A DNA stretch of 64,000 bases from Butyrivibrio sp. NC2002. GTDB taxonomy: Bacteria; Bacillota; Clostridia; Lachnospirales; Lachnospiraceae. Of this stretch, positions 54,201 to 61,517 are shown piece by piece. How positions within the stretch are numbered: the first letter of the stretch is position 1; each line of letters starts with the position of its first letter. Under the pieces are notes generated by a model. The model was not told the DNA's origin. It saw only the letters and a list, made by a program, of their open reading frames with translations, and ran no database searches. Location: positions 208,789 to 272,788 of the forward strand of contig NZ_KL370881.1 of the NCBI RefSeq assembly GCF_000702265.1. The letters run 5' to 3'. The position numbers were made by a program, and so were the translations under genes.

Positions 54201-55509
54201 TACGGGAATAGGCGTTAAACCTGAAGATATAAACAAACTTTTCACAGCTTTTCAGAGAGTTGATGAGGGCAAAAATACCGCGATCAAGGGTACCGGACTT
54301 GGACTTGATATATCAAGGCAGTTCGTGGAACTTATGGGCGGATCGCTCTCATGTGAAAGTATATACGGAGAAGGATCGACATTCTCATTTAAGATTAAGC
54401 AGAAGATAGCAGACCCTGAGCCTATCGGAGAATTCATAGAGAAGGTGGAAAATAAAGAGAAGAGACAATACATTCCGGGATTTGTTGCTCCTTGTGCAAG
54501 GATCATGGTAGTTGATGATAACGAAATGAACCTTCAGGTGGTTAAGGGACTTCTTAAAGCAACTAAGGCAAATCTTACACTTGCCCTAAGCGGAAGAGAA
54601 TGCCTAGAGGAGCTTTCAAAAAATGAGTATCATCTGATACTGCTTGATCATATGATGCCTGAGATGGATGGTATTGAGACTCTTGAAAAGATAAGGATCA
54701 CGCATCCTGATATTCCTGTCATAGCTTTGACTGCTAACGTGATGAATGGAGGAAGTGATTATTATATTAAGGCAGGCTTCCAGGATTATCTGTCAAAGCC
54801 TGTAGAAGGCGGTGCGCTCGAACAGATGATAAAGAGATATCTGCCATCTGATCTTATAAGTGAGAGCGAAGAGGCCGCAGAGGTGCAGGAAGAGGTACTT
54901 CCTGAGTATTTGTCATGGCTTTATGAAATCGATGGGATATCTGTTGCAGACGGAATTATGTACTGCGGAAATGCTGAGTTTTTTGAAAAGTTCATCACAT
55001 CGTTCTATGAGAGCATTGATGAAAAAGCAGATGAAATAAGTAATGCTTTTGAAAAAGAGGACTACGATAATTACACAATTAAGGTACATGCATTAAAGAG
55101 TACTGCAAGAATAATAGGGGCAGCAGAGCTCTCACACCTTGCAGAAGAGCTTGAGATGGCCGGAAAGAGCGGCAATATATCCTTTATAAAAGCTAACACC
55201 GATAAGCTCATTACAATGTTCAAAGGCTATAAGCTCATTCTTGAAAAGCTTTCGGAAAAAGAGGATCAGGAAGCGGAAGATAACAGCAAGCCGGAGATAT
55301 CAGGGGCGGATCTTTCTGAGGCATTTGCTGCTTTGAAGGAATTTATTCCTCAGATGGACTATGATGCAATGGAGATGGTGCTTGAAGACCTTGATAATTA
55401 CAAGCTTTCTGAGGAAAGCAGTAAGATCATAGCTGAACTTAAAAAGCTTATGAAAAAACTTGACTGGGAAAAAATGGAAGAGTTAATATCGAACTATAAT
55501 GTAGTTTGA
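51250..55509 (+). CDS. Beta-propeller hybrid histidine kinase with REC and Hpt
   Basis: A 1419-residue kinase starting at GTG 51250 (AGGGAG upstream). An N-terminal signal segment (1-30; a Cys in FFTGC gives a weak lipobox) leads to a large external sensor of two-component-regulator (Reg_prop) propeller repeats (about 45-650; many 'IEDPDGYMYLGTTNG'-type blades), a Y_Y_Y domain (about 690-765), one membrane segment (about 772-792), HisKA (His828), HATPase (LTNAVKYT, DTGIGV, GTGLGL), a receiver (Asp1133 in LLDHMMPEMDG) and an Hpt (His1280 in VHALKSTAR). It resembles the hybrid two-component sensors of gut Bacteroidetes that detect sugars but has no AraC output, relying on an Hpt relay instead. 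Location beside alpha-galactosidase suggests a carbohydrate signal. Confidence 0.9.
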   Translation: MFAGKSIIRQIAVGFALLVFFTGCSFTSYADEENHVNIIGKGDGFSAVLYDNTNGLPTSEANAIAETEDGFIWIGGYSGLVRYDGNTFLRLDSTSGIASVVSLCVDSKQRLWIGTNDSGVVIMSKGKIEKITKADGLTSSSVRSIIEDPDGYMYLGTTNGITIVSPDNEVLHVTDDNLSKEPIRKLVVAENGNVYGITKSGAVFVLNNGKLIGYYTAKDVGIEDIYSISPDASNPGYLYFGTKKSEIYYGSFDGKNFSIKTMYSTAPLEYVNVIKEIGTEQWVCADNGLGILKDGRFYNLSNLPIDNSVEDIMTDYQGNLWVASSKRGVMKIVPNQFADITHQYGLPETVVNTTCVHKSMLFIGSKNEGLTVIGNGRVMDSFPIRHFIYANGAPVPSRDLISFLKTTTVKSIVEDSKERLWFSTYGNDALICYKNGTAICYRPTDGLPSDRIKVVYERKDGKIMVVCTGGLAILDGRKVERVYNEADGIENTELLTGIEAENGDMLVGSDGGGIFVINDEGVRHLGIEDGLASEVIMRIKKDTEKDIYWIVTSNSLAYMDADYNITTIKQFPYSNNFDIYEDDSDNMWILSSNGIYVAGKQELLDNKTIDPLFYDASSGLPCITTGNSNSALTENGDLYISGSTGVCRVNINKPFEEVSKLKVTVPYIECDGKLIYADADGVFNLEPNVRKITISGYIFTYSLMNPQVTYYLEGFDKKKNVVKRSEFTSVDYTNVPGGTYEFKMQIKEPRSEAVKDFSFTIIKKKAFYEYVIVRAGLSILGMVIAGFLVWRIMHITIISRQYEQIRAAKEDAERANSAKSRFLANMSHEIRTPINTIMGMDEMILREDTENVPKEYADMVTGYAHKIKLASETLLGLVNDLLDLSKIEAGKMELIENEYDTQDLFQSLAMMIRVRSNEKDLVFKTKIDEQLPKKLYGDSVKLKEVLLNLLTNAVKYTKEGGFTLIVSVIEKSEDKCVIYYGVEDTGIGVKPEDINKLFTAFQRVDEGKNTAIKGTGLGLDISRQFVELMGGSLSCESIYGEGSTFSFKIKQKIADPEPIGEFIEKVENKEKRQYIPGFVAPCARIMVVDDNEMNLQVVKGLLKATKANLTLALSGRECLEELSKNEYHLILLDHMMPEMDGIETLEKIRITHPDIPVIALTANVMNGGSDYYIKAGFQDYLSKPVEGGALEQMIKRYLPSDLISESEEAAEVQEEVLPEYLSWLYEIDGISVADGIMYCGNAEFFEKFITSFYESIDEKADEISNAFEKEDYDNYTIKVHALKSTARIIGAAELSHLAEELEMAGKSGNISFIKANTDKLITMFKGYKLILEKLSEKEDQEAEDNSKPEISGADLSEAFAALKEFIPQMDYDAMEMVLEDLDNYKLSEESSKIIAELKKLMKKLDWEKMEELISNYNVV

Positions 55510-55527
55510 TTTATCGAGGTTTGCGTT

Positions 55528-57783
55528 GTGGAGGATGAAAAAAGTTTAATAAGAAAATACAAAGGCGTGGCGCTCTTACTGTCGCTGCTTTTTCCCATGG
55601 CTGGATTTCTTGCGCTTTGCAAAGCTATGTCAATAACACCATTTGGGGATAATACTTTTTTGTATGAAGACATGAAGCAGCAGTATCTTGATTTTTACAT
55701 GTATTACAAAGCTGTATTTAAGGGTGCTGATGGCTTCTTCTACTCGGATAACTGCGGACTCGGAAGTGATATGCTCGGAATTTGGGCATATTATCTGTCG
55801 AGTCCGCTTCTTGTGTTTTTGAATTTTGTTCCCGGTCATGTAATGCCTCAAGCCATAACATTTTTTATTATGGTAAAAATGATGCTTCTCGGATTTACCT
55901 CTACATTGTTTCTGTTAACAAGGCTAAACTCTGACGGCAGTGCTAATAAGATAAATATCCTTGCAGCTCCTTTTTTTGGTATGGCATTTTCATTAAGCGG
56001 CTGGGTGGTTGCCAACATAAGTAATGTGATGTGGCTTGATGCTGTGATCATGATGCCGGTAGTGCTTATATTTTACGAGCGCATGCTAAAAAAGCAAAGG
56101 CCTTGGCTACCCTTATATGTGTTATCAGTAGCAGTGATGATCGTATGCAACTATTATATTTCAGCTATGATAATGCTTCTTTTGGGGGCATTTACAATAC
56201 TTCTTTTGTTGTTTAAAAAGATAAATCTAAAGGACTTTGCACGATTTATGTATTTAAGCCTTGTTGCAGTCGCAATTGATTTATGGCTTCTTGTTCCGGT
56301 CGGACAGTCACTTCTTGGAAGCAATAAGATAAGGAGCAAGGATATAGCAGAAGCTTTTTATTCATACCTGCCTACCTCTGAGGCTGTAGGCAAATACATC
56401 TCGCCATTATCTGTTGCATCAAAGCTCTTTTCATTAAGCTATGATGCAGGAGAAATCATGACAGGACTTCCCAACATATATTCCGGAATCTTGTTCCTTG
56501 TTTTGGCTGTGCTTTTTTTCACAAGCAGAAGAATAGATAAAAAAGAAAAGCTGTTGTATTTATCTTTTATTGCTGTTATCACATCTATGTTTTGCATAGC
56601 GCCTTTTAATAAGGTAATGCATGGTTTTACAGAAGCATACGGATATCTGTACAGGTATTCCTTCGTCTTTTCTTTTGTTGTAATATATCTGGCATTTCGC
56701 CTGTTTGTAAATCTTGATGCAGTCAAAGCAAAAGAAGTGCCCGGTGTCATTTTTGGACTTATTGTCATCCTGATATTATGCAAGCTTAACGGTGCCGAAT
56801 TTATAGGGAAAAAGGCTCTTGTTTACAATATTTTTGTAGCTGTTTTTTCAGGGATAATGATATTTGCCGCATTATATTTTGCCGGAAAAAAGAAGGCAAT
56901 ATATGTGGCAGGACTTGTACTTATGCTCACATTTGGAATGACCGATATGATGGCCAACTTTGTAAAGGTGTACAGGGTATTTTTACCGGTAGCGGAAAAA
57001 AGCAGTGATTATAAGGCAAAGGATGAAATGCTCGAAGAGACGATTGATAGTATATCCGATAAATCAGGCTACAGAGTGGAGTCTGTTATAAAGAGAAGCC
57101 CCAATGACAGTCTGCACTACAGCTACAAGAGCATAACGACCTACAACAGTATTACGAAAGTAGAGGACAGGGTTCTCTTGTACAGAATGGGCTTTAATGA
57201 CAATGGTATTTATACCGAATACGATGGGGAAAATACCAGGACTGCCGATGCTCTTTTGGGAATAAAGTATGTGCTTGTGCCGGAGGATACAGAGCCTCTT
57301 AAGGGGCAGGAGAAATATTCTAAAAATATAATTGAGAATGGCTACGTGCTTCCTGCAGATACAATATGCGAGAAAAACGTAGACGAGATATATGAATATC
57401 TGGAGAAGGAAGTGGATGAAAAAGCATCTCCATTTGATGTTCAGGAGGCAATCTGGAAAAAAGTAACCGGTAGCAATAAGGACTGCTTTTGCGATGCTGA
57501 TATAAAGTGTGAGCAAAACGGAGACGAATGGGAGATTGATATAACACCCAAAGAAGATGGGGATGTATTTTTCTACATGAACAGGGACAAAGTTCAGGAA
57601 AGATCATTTGAGCTTACCAAAGATGGAGAATTTATCGGAAACTACGGCAATGCTTCATGCCAGAAGGTTAAATTTCTGGGCTATCACGAAAAAGGAGAAA
57701 CCATAGAGCTGGTCATAAGATGTGCCGATGGCAATGATGATCTGCCCTCTCTTCCGACAGCAGTTACGGAGAGAATTTTCTGA
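55528..57783 (+). CDS. YfhO-like polytopic membrane protein
   Basis: A 751-residue protein with a GTG start (GAGG 8 nt upstream) and about twelve to fourteen membrane segments (14 to about 480). The start LFPMAGFLALCKAMSITPFGDNTFLYEDMKQQYLDFYMYY matches the YfhO family, GT-C-fold proteins involved in glycosylating lipoteichoic acid or other surface polymers in Firmicutes. The last 270 residues form an external domain. It is 18 nt after the propeller kinase and probably in the same transcript. Exact substrate unknown. Confidence 0.85.
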   Translation: MEDEKSLIRKYKGVALLLSLLFPMAGFLALCKAMSITPFGDNTFLYEDMKQQYLDFYMYYKAVFKGADGFFYSDNCGLGSDMLGIWAYYLSSPLLVFLNFVPGHVMPQAITFFIMVKMMLLGFTSTLFLLTRLNSDGSANKINILAAPFFGMAFSLSGWVVANISNVMWLDAVIMMPVVLIFYERMLKKQRPWLPLYVLSVAVMIVCNYYISAMIMLLLGAFTILLLLFKKINLKDFARFMYLSLVAVAIDLWLLVPVGQSLLGSNKIRSKDIAEAFYSYLPTSEAVGKYISPLSVASKLFSLSYDAGEIMTGLPNIYSGILFLVLAVLFFTSRRIDKKEKLLYLSFIAVITSMFCIAPFNKVMHGFTEAYGYLYRYSFVFSFVVIYLAFRLFVNLDAVKAKEVPGVIFGLIVILILCKLNGAEFIGKKALVYNIFVAVFSGIMIFAALYFAGKKKAIYVAGLVLMLTFGMTDMMANFVKVYRVFLPVAEKSSDYKAKDEMLEETIDSISDKSGYRVESVIKRSPNDSLHYSYKSITTYNSITKVEDRVLLYRMGFNDNGIYTEYDGENTRTADALLGIKYVLVPEDTEPLKGQEKYSKNIIENGYVLPADTICEKNVDEIYEYLEKEVDEKASPFDVQEAIWKKVTGSNKDCFCDADIKCEQNGDEWEIDITPKEDGDVFFYMNRDKVQERSFELTKDGEFIGNYGNASCQKVKFLGYHEKGETIELVIRCADGNDDLPSLPTAVTERIF

Positions 57784-57800
57784 AAATATGATTTTTGTTG

Positions 57801-57829
57801 TTGACAAATGGTTTTTCAAAGTGTAAACT
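57801..57829 (+). promoter_or_regulatory. SigA promoter of the nitrogen cluster
   Basis: TTGACA (57801-57806), 17-nt spacer, TAAACT (57824-57829), directly after the YfhO gene. Transcription would begin near 57836, ahead of both leader hairpins and about 210 nt before the amt start codon. Confidence 0.65.
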
Positions 57830-57846
57830 TCATTTTCATAAAGACA

Positions 57847-57882
57847 AAGGCGTCTTGAAGCAAAGCTTCAAGGCGCCTTTTC
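57847..57882 (+). terminator. Leader hairpin 1, terminator-like
   Basis: A 15-bp stem (57847-57861 with 57865-57879, one G-U) with an AAA loop and a TTTTC tail. It may end the YfhO transcript, but it also lies about 11 nt after the predicted amt transcription start. Confidence 0.85.
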
Positions 57883-57974
57883 TACATATCATGGATCCTT
57901 ATGATATAAAACGTCAGATACGAACTCCGCGGTTAAAAGTATTTGATAAAAAACAAAATAGCTGGCTTTTAGTT

Positions 57975-58033
57975 GAGCGATGCAAAGGGGCATCATGTAA
58001 AAAATGATCATCCTTTGCATCGCTCATTTTTTT
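57975..58033 (+). terminator. Leader hairpin 2, terminator abutting the amt ribosome site
   Basis: A perfect 14-bp stem, GAGCGATGCAAAGG (57975-57988) with CCTTTGCATCGCTC (58012-58025), plus an inner ATCAT/ATGAT pair, followed by ATTTTTTT (58026-58033). The SD GGAGGAG (58034-58040) of the amt gene begins at the next base. This is the geometry of an attenuator. Confidence 0.85.
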
Positions 58034-58045
58034 GGAGGAGAAAGT

Positions 58046-59815
58046 ATGAGTGAAGAGATTTTAACTGCTATAGACAGTAGTGTTTTCGGAGTTTGGTTTT
58101 TGATAGGTGCAGCTTTAGTGTTCTGGATGCAGGCCGGCTTTGCGATGTGCGAGGCAGGTTTCACAAGAGCTAAAAATACCGGAAATATCATAATGAAAAA
58201 CCTTATGGATTTCTGTATCGGAACTGTTGTATTTATCCTTATTGGATTTGGTCTTTTCCTTGGAGAAGATCTGATGGGCATCATCGGAAAGCCCGGTTTT
58301 GATATCTTTACGGATTATGCAAATTTTGACTGGTCCAATTTCGTTTTTAACTTAGTATTCTGTGCTACCACAGCAACAATTGTTTCAGGTTCCATGGCTG
58401 AGAGAACAAAATTTATATCATATTGTGTGTACTCGGCAGTTATCTCAGCAATCATATATCCTATTGAAGCTCACTGGACCTGGGGCGGTGGATTCCTTTC
58501 TCAGATGGGATTTCATGATTTTGCAGGTTCTAACTGCATTCACATGGTTGGTGGTATTTCAGCACTTATAGGTGCAGCAATTCTTGGACCCCGCATTGGC
58601 AAATTTGAGAGAGATGAAAACGGAAAGGTAATAAAGGTAAATGCATTTCCCGGACACAATCTGGTAGCTGCTGCACTTGGTGTATTTATTCTCTGGCTTG
58701 GCTGGTACGGATTTAACGGCGCAGCTTGTACATCAGTAGAACAGCTTGGTTCAGTTTTTGTAACAACAACAATAGCACCTGCACTTGCAACAGTTACCTG
58801 CATGATCTTTACATGGCTTAAATATGGTAAGCCCGATGTTTCAATGTGTCTTAACGCTTCACTTGCAGGACTTGTAGCTATCACAGCTCCCTGTGATGTA
58901 ACAGATGCTTTTGGTTCAATAGTTATTGGTATTGTAGCCGGTCTTCTTGTATGCTTTGGTGTATGGTTTCTTGATTACAAACTTCATATCGATGATCCCG
59001 TAGGTGCAGTAGCAGTTCACTGCTTAAATGGTATCTGGGGAACAATCGCGGTTGGTCTTTTTGCTACAAATTCAGCACCGGGTTATGCGATTGCAGATGC
59101 AGCAGGAAACGAGATGGTCGGACTTTTCTACGGCGGTGGATTTAAGCTTCTTGGAATCCAGATGGTAGGAATGCTTTCCACAGCTCTTTGGACAACAGTG
59201 ACGATCACAGTAACATTCCTTGCTATCAAAGCAGTACTTGGACTTAGGGTAACAGAAGAAGAGGAAGTAACAGGACTTGATTCCACAGAACATGGTCTTG
59301 CTTCAGCATATTCGGGATTTGCCATCATGGATGTTTCAAATACTCTGAACATGACAGTGAACGAAAATACGGATCTTGGCGTAAGCGATTATGACGAAGC
59401 ATCTGAGTTCCAGAAGAGAGCATCTGTTCCGGTTGTAACAGCTCCTGTTGATACAGGATCAGGAATCCATAAGGTTGTTATCGTAACTAAGCTTTCAAGA
59501 TATGACAAGCTCCGTAAGGCAATGAATGATCTGGGGGTAACAGGTATGACTGTGACACAGGTTATGGGATGCGGTGTTCAGAAAGGCTCCGGACAGAAGT
59601 ACCGCGGAGTTGAGATGGACGTAACACTTTTGCCCAAGATAAAGCTTGAAGTCGTAGTAAGCAAGATCCCGGTTGAGGATGTTATTGAGGCTGCTAAGAG
59701 GACGCTTTATACAGGCAAGATCGGAGATGGAAAGATTTTCGTATACAGCATCGATAACGTTGTCAAGATCCGCACCGGTGAAGAAGGTGTCCTTGCTCTT
59801 GCGGATGCTGAATGA
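58046..59815 (+). CDS. amtB: Ammonium transporter fused to a PII regulatory domain
   Basis: ATG 58046 is chosen by the SD GGAGGAG (58034-58040); the upstream ATG 58004 lies inside the leader hairpin. The 589-residue protein has an Amt channel (about 1-405, eleven membrane segments, twin histidines His166 in HMVGG and His325 in VHCLNG), a linker of about 70 residues and a C-terminal GlnK/PII domain (about 474-589: IHKVVIVTKLSRYDKLRKAM, T-loop with Tyr519 in KYRG, GKIGDGKIFVY). Normally GlnK is a separate protein that plugs Amt when nitrogen is ample; here inhibitor and channel are one chain. It heads the nitrogen cluster. Confidence 0.93.
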   Translation: MSEEILTAIDSSVFGVWFLIGAALVFWMQAGFAMCEAGFTRAKNTGNIIMKNLMDFCIGTVVFILIGFGLFLGEDLMGIIGKPGFDIFTDYANFDWSNFVFNLVFCATTATIVSGSMAERTKFISYCVYSAVISAIIYPIEAHWTWGGGFLSQMGFHDFAGSNCIHMVGGISALIGAAILGPRIGKFERDENGKVIKVNAFPGHNLVAAALGVFILWLGWYGFNGAACTSVEQLGSVFVTTTIAPALATVTCMIFTWLKYGKPDVSMCLNASLAGLVAITAPCDVTDAFGSIVIGIVAGLLVCFGVWFLDYKLHIDDPVGAVAVHCLNGIWGTIAVGLFATNSAPGYAIADAAGNEMVGLFYGGGFKLLGIQMVGMLSTALWTTVTITVTFLAIKAVLGLRVTEEEEVTGLDSTEHGLASAYSGFAIMDVSNTLNMTVNENTDLGVSDYDEASEFQKRASVPVVTAPVDTGSGIHKVVIVTKLSRYDKLRKAMNDLGVTGMTVTQVMGCGVQKGSGQKYRGVEMDVTLLPKIKLEVVVSKIPVEDVIEAAKRTLYTGKIGDGKIFVYSIDNVVKIRTGEEGVLALADAE

Positions 59816-59896
59816 TGCTAAACGCAATGAAGTTTTTGGATGTAGACGGATAAAAATCCGTATATCACAAATATATATGTTTCAGGAGGAAGCAGT

Positions 59897-61480
59897 ATGT
59901 GCGCAATTCTCACATATGTAAAGGAAGAAGTAAGCAAAGAATTTTTTGAGAGTATGCTTTTGAAAACAGCATCAAGAGGACCGGATAAATCGAGGACTCT
60001 TAAGGTAAAAGGCGGATGGCTTGGTTTTAACAGGTTAGCGATAATGGGGCTTGACTGCAAGGGAATGCAGCCCTTTACGAGAAAAGGAAATGCAGTCATC
60101 TGTAATGGCGAGCTGTACGGATTTAATGAGCTAAAGAAGTATCTTACTTCACTTGGTTATTCGTTTGATAGTGACAGCGACTGCGAAATAATCCTTCCCT
60201 TATATGAGAGAGTTGGCACAAAACTGTTTTCACTTCTGGATGCGGAATTTGCAATGGTCATATATGACGCAGAAAAAGATGAGTTCATTGCAGCCAGAGA
60301 TCCAATAGGAATAAGACCTCTTTATTATGGCTATGACGAGAGTGGATGCATTGTATTTGCATCTGAGCCCAAAAACATTATGGGAGTTTGCGATAAGATA
60401 ATGCCTTTTCCTCCGGGACATTACTATGAGGGCGGAAAATTCATCTGCTACAGAGATGTCACAGAGGTTAAAAAAGAATCTGATGACAGCCTTGAAACCG
60501 TGCTGTCAAAGATACATGACAAGCTTCTTTTGGGAATAAAAAAGAGACTTATTGCAGATGCACCTGTCGGATTTTTGTTATCGGGAGGACTTGATTCATC
60601 ACTTGTCTGCGGAGTAGCGGCAAGTCTTCAGGATAAGCCCATCGAGACCTTTGCTATAGGCATGGACATTGATGCGATCGATCTTAAATACGCAAGGGAA
60701 GTTGCGGAGTATATACACAGCAATCACCACGAAGTCATTATCACCAGACAGGATGTTATAGATGCTGTTGAGCCGGTTATAAAAGCACTTGGAACCTATG
60801 ACATTACAACAATAAGAGCATCGATAGGAATGTATCTTTTGTGTAAATGGATCCACGAAAATACAGACATCAAGGTTGTGTTAACCGGAGAAATATCAGA
60901 TGAACTCTTTGGATACAAATACACTGATTTTGCTCCGAGCGCCGAGGATTTTCAAGAGGAGGCTAAAAAGAGAATCAGAGAGATCCACATGTATGACGTT
61001 TTAAGAGCAGACAGATGCATAAGTGTAAATTCACTTGAGGCAAGAGTTCCTTTCGGAGATCTTGATTTTGCATCCTACGTAATGAGCATTGATCCCAAAA
61101 AGAAATTAAATACCTACGGAATAGGAAAATATCTTCTGAGAAAAGCATTTGAAAAAGACGAATTTATACCACATTCAATCCTTATGAGAGAAAAAGCTGC
61201 ATTTTCAGATGCGGTAGGACATTCACTTCGCGATGACCTTATTGAATATGCGGAAAGCAAATACAGCGATTCCGATTATAAAAATGGCATAAAGAAGTAT
61301 GATCATGCAACACCTTTTACCAAGGAATCGCTTTTATATAGAGATATTTTTGAAAAGTATTATGAAGGGCAGTCAGAGATGGTTACAGATTTCTGGATGC
61401 CAAACAAAAACTGGGAGGGCTGTAATGTCAATGACCCTTCAGCAAGAGTTTTGTCAAACTACGGTGCTAGCGGAAAGTAA
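59897..61480 (+). CDS. asnB: Asparagine synthetase, glutamine-hydrolysing
   Basis: A 527-residue enzyme making asparagine from aspartate, glutamine and ATP. N-terminal class II glutaminase (nucleophile Cys2 in MCAILTY, about 1-190, NGELYG and SDCEIIL) and C-terminal synthetase with the PP-loop LSGGLDSS (about 228-235) and GEISDELFGYKY. Length is typical of AsnB. SD AGGAGG. It lies between the Amt-PII gene and glutamine synthetase, tying asparagine production to the same nitrogen regulation. Confidence 0.93.
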   Translation: MCAILTYVKEEVSKEFFESMLLKTASRGPDKSRTLKVKGGWLGFNRLAIMGLDCKGMQPFTRKGNAVICNGELYGFNELKKYLTSLGYSFDSDSDCEIILPLYERVGTKLFSLLDAEFAMVIYDAEKDEFIAARDPIGIRPLYYGYDESGCIVFASEPKNIMGVCDKIMPFPPGHYYEGGKFICYRDVTEVKKESDDSLETVLSKIHDKLLLGIKKRLIADAPVGFLLSGGLDSSLVCGVAASLQDKPIETFAIGMDIDAIDLKYAREVAEYIHSNHHEVIITRQDVIDAVEPVIKALGTYDITTIRASIGMYLLCKWIHENTDIKVVLTGEISDELFGYKYTDFAPSAEDFQEEAKKRIREIHMYDVLRADRCISVNSLEARVPFGDLDFASYVMSIDPKKKLNTYGIGKYLLRKAFEKDEFIPHSILMREKAAFSDAVGHSLRDDLIEYAESKYSDSDYKNGIKKYDHATPFTKESLLYRDIFEKYYEGQSEMVTDFWMPNKNWEGCNVNDPSARVLSNYGASGK

Positions 61481-61517
61481 GGCACTACAAATATAAACCA
61501 CCACAGGAGGAATTGTT

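Noticed and set aside
57795-58007. 70-codon + strand open frame
   Set aside because: It spans leader hairpin 1, has no SD sequence and no recognisable product. The part from 57891 is mentioned only as a weak leader-peptide possibility.
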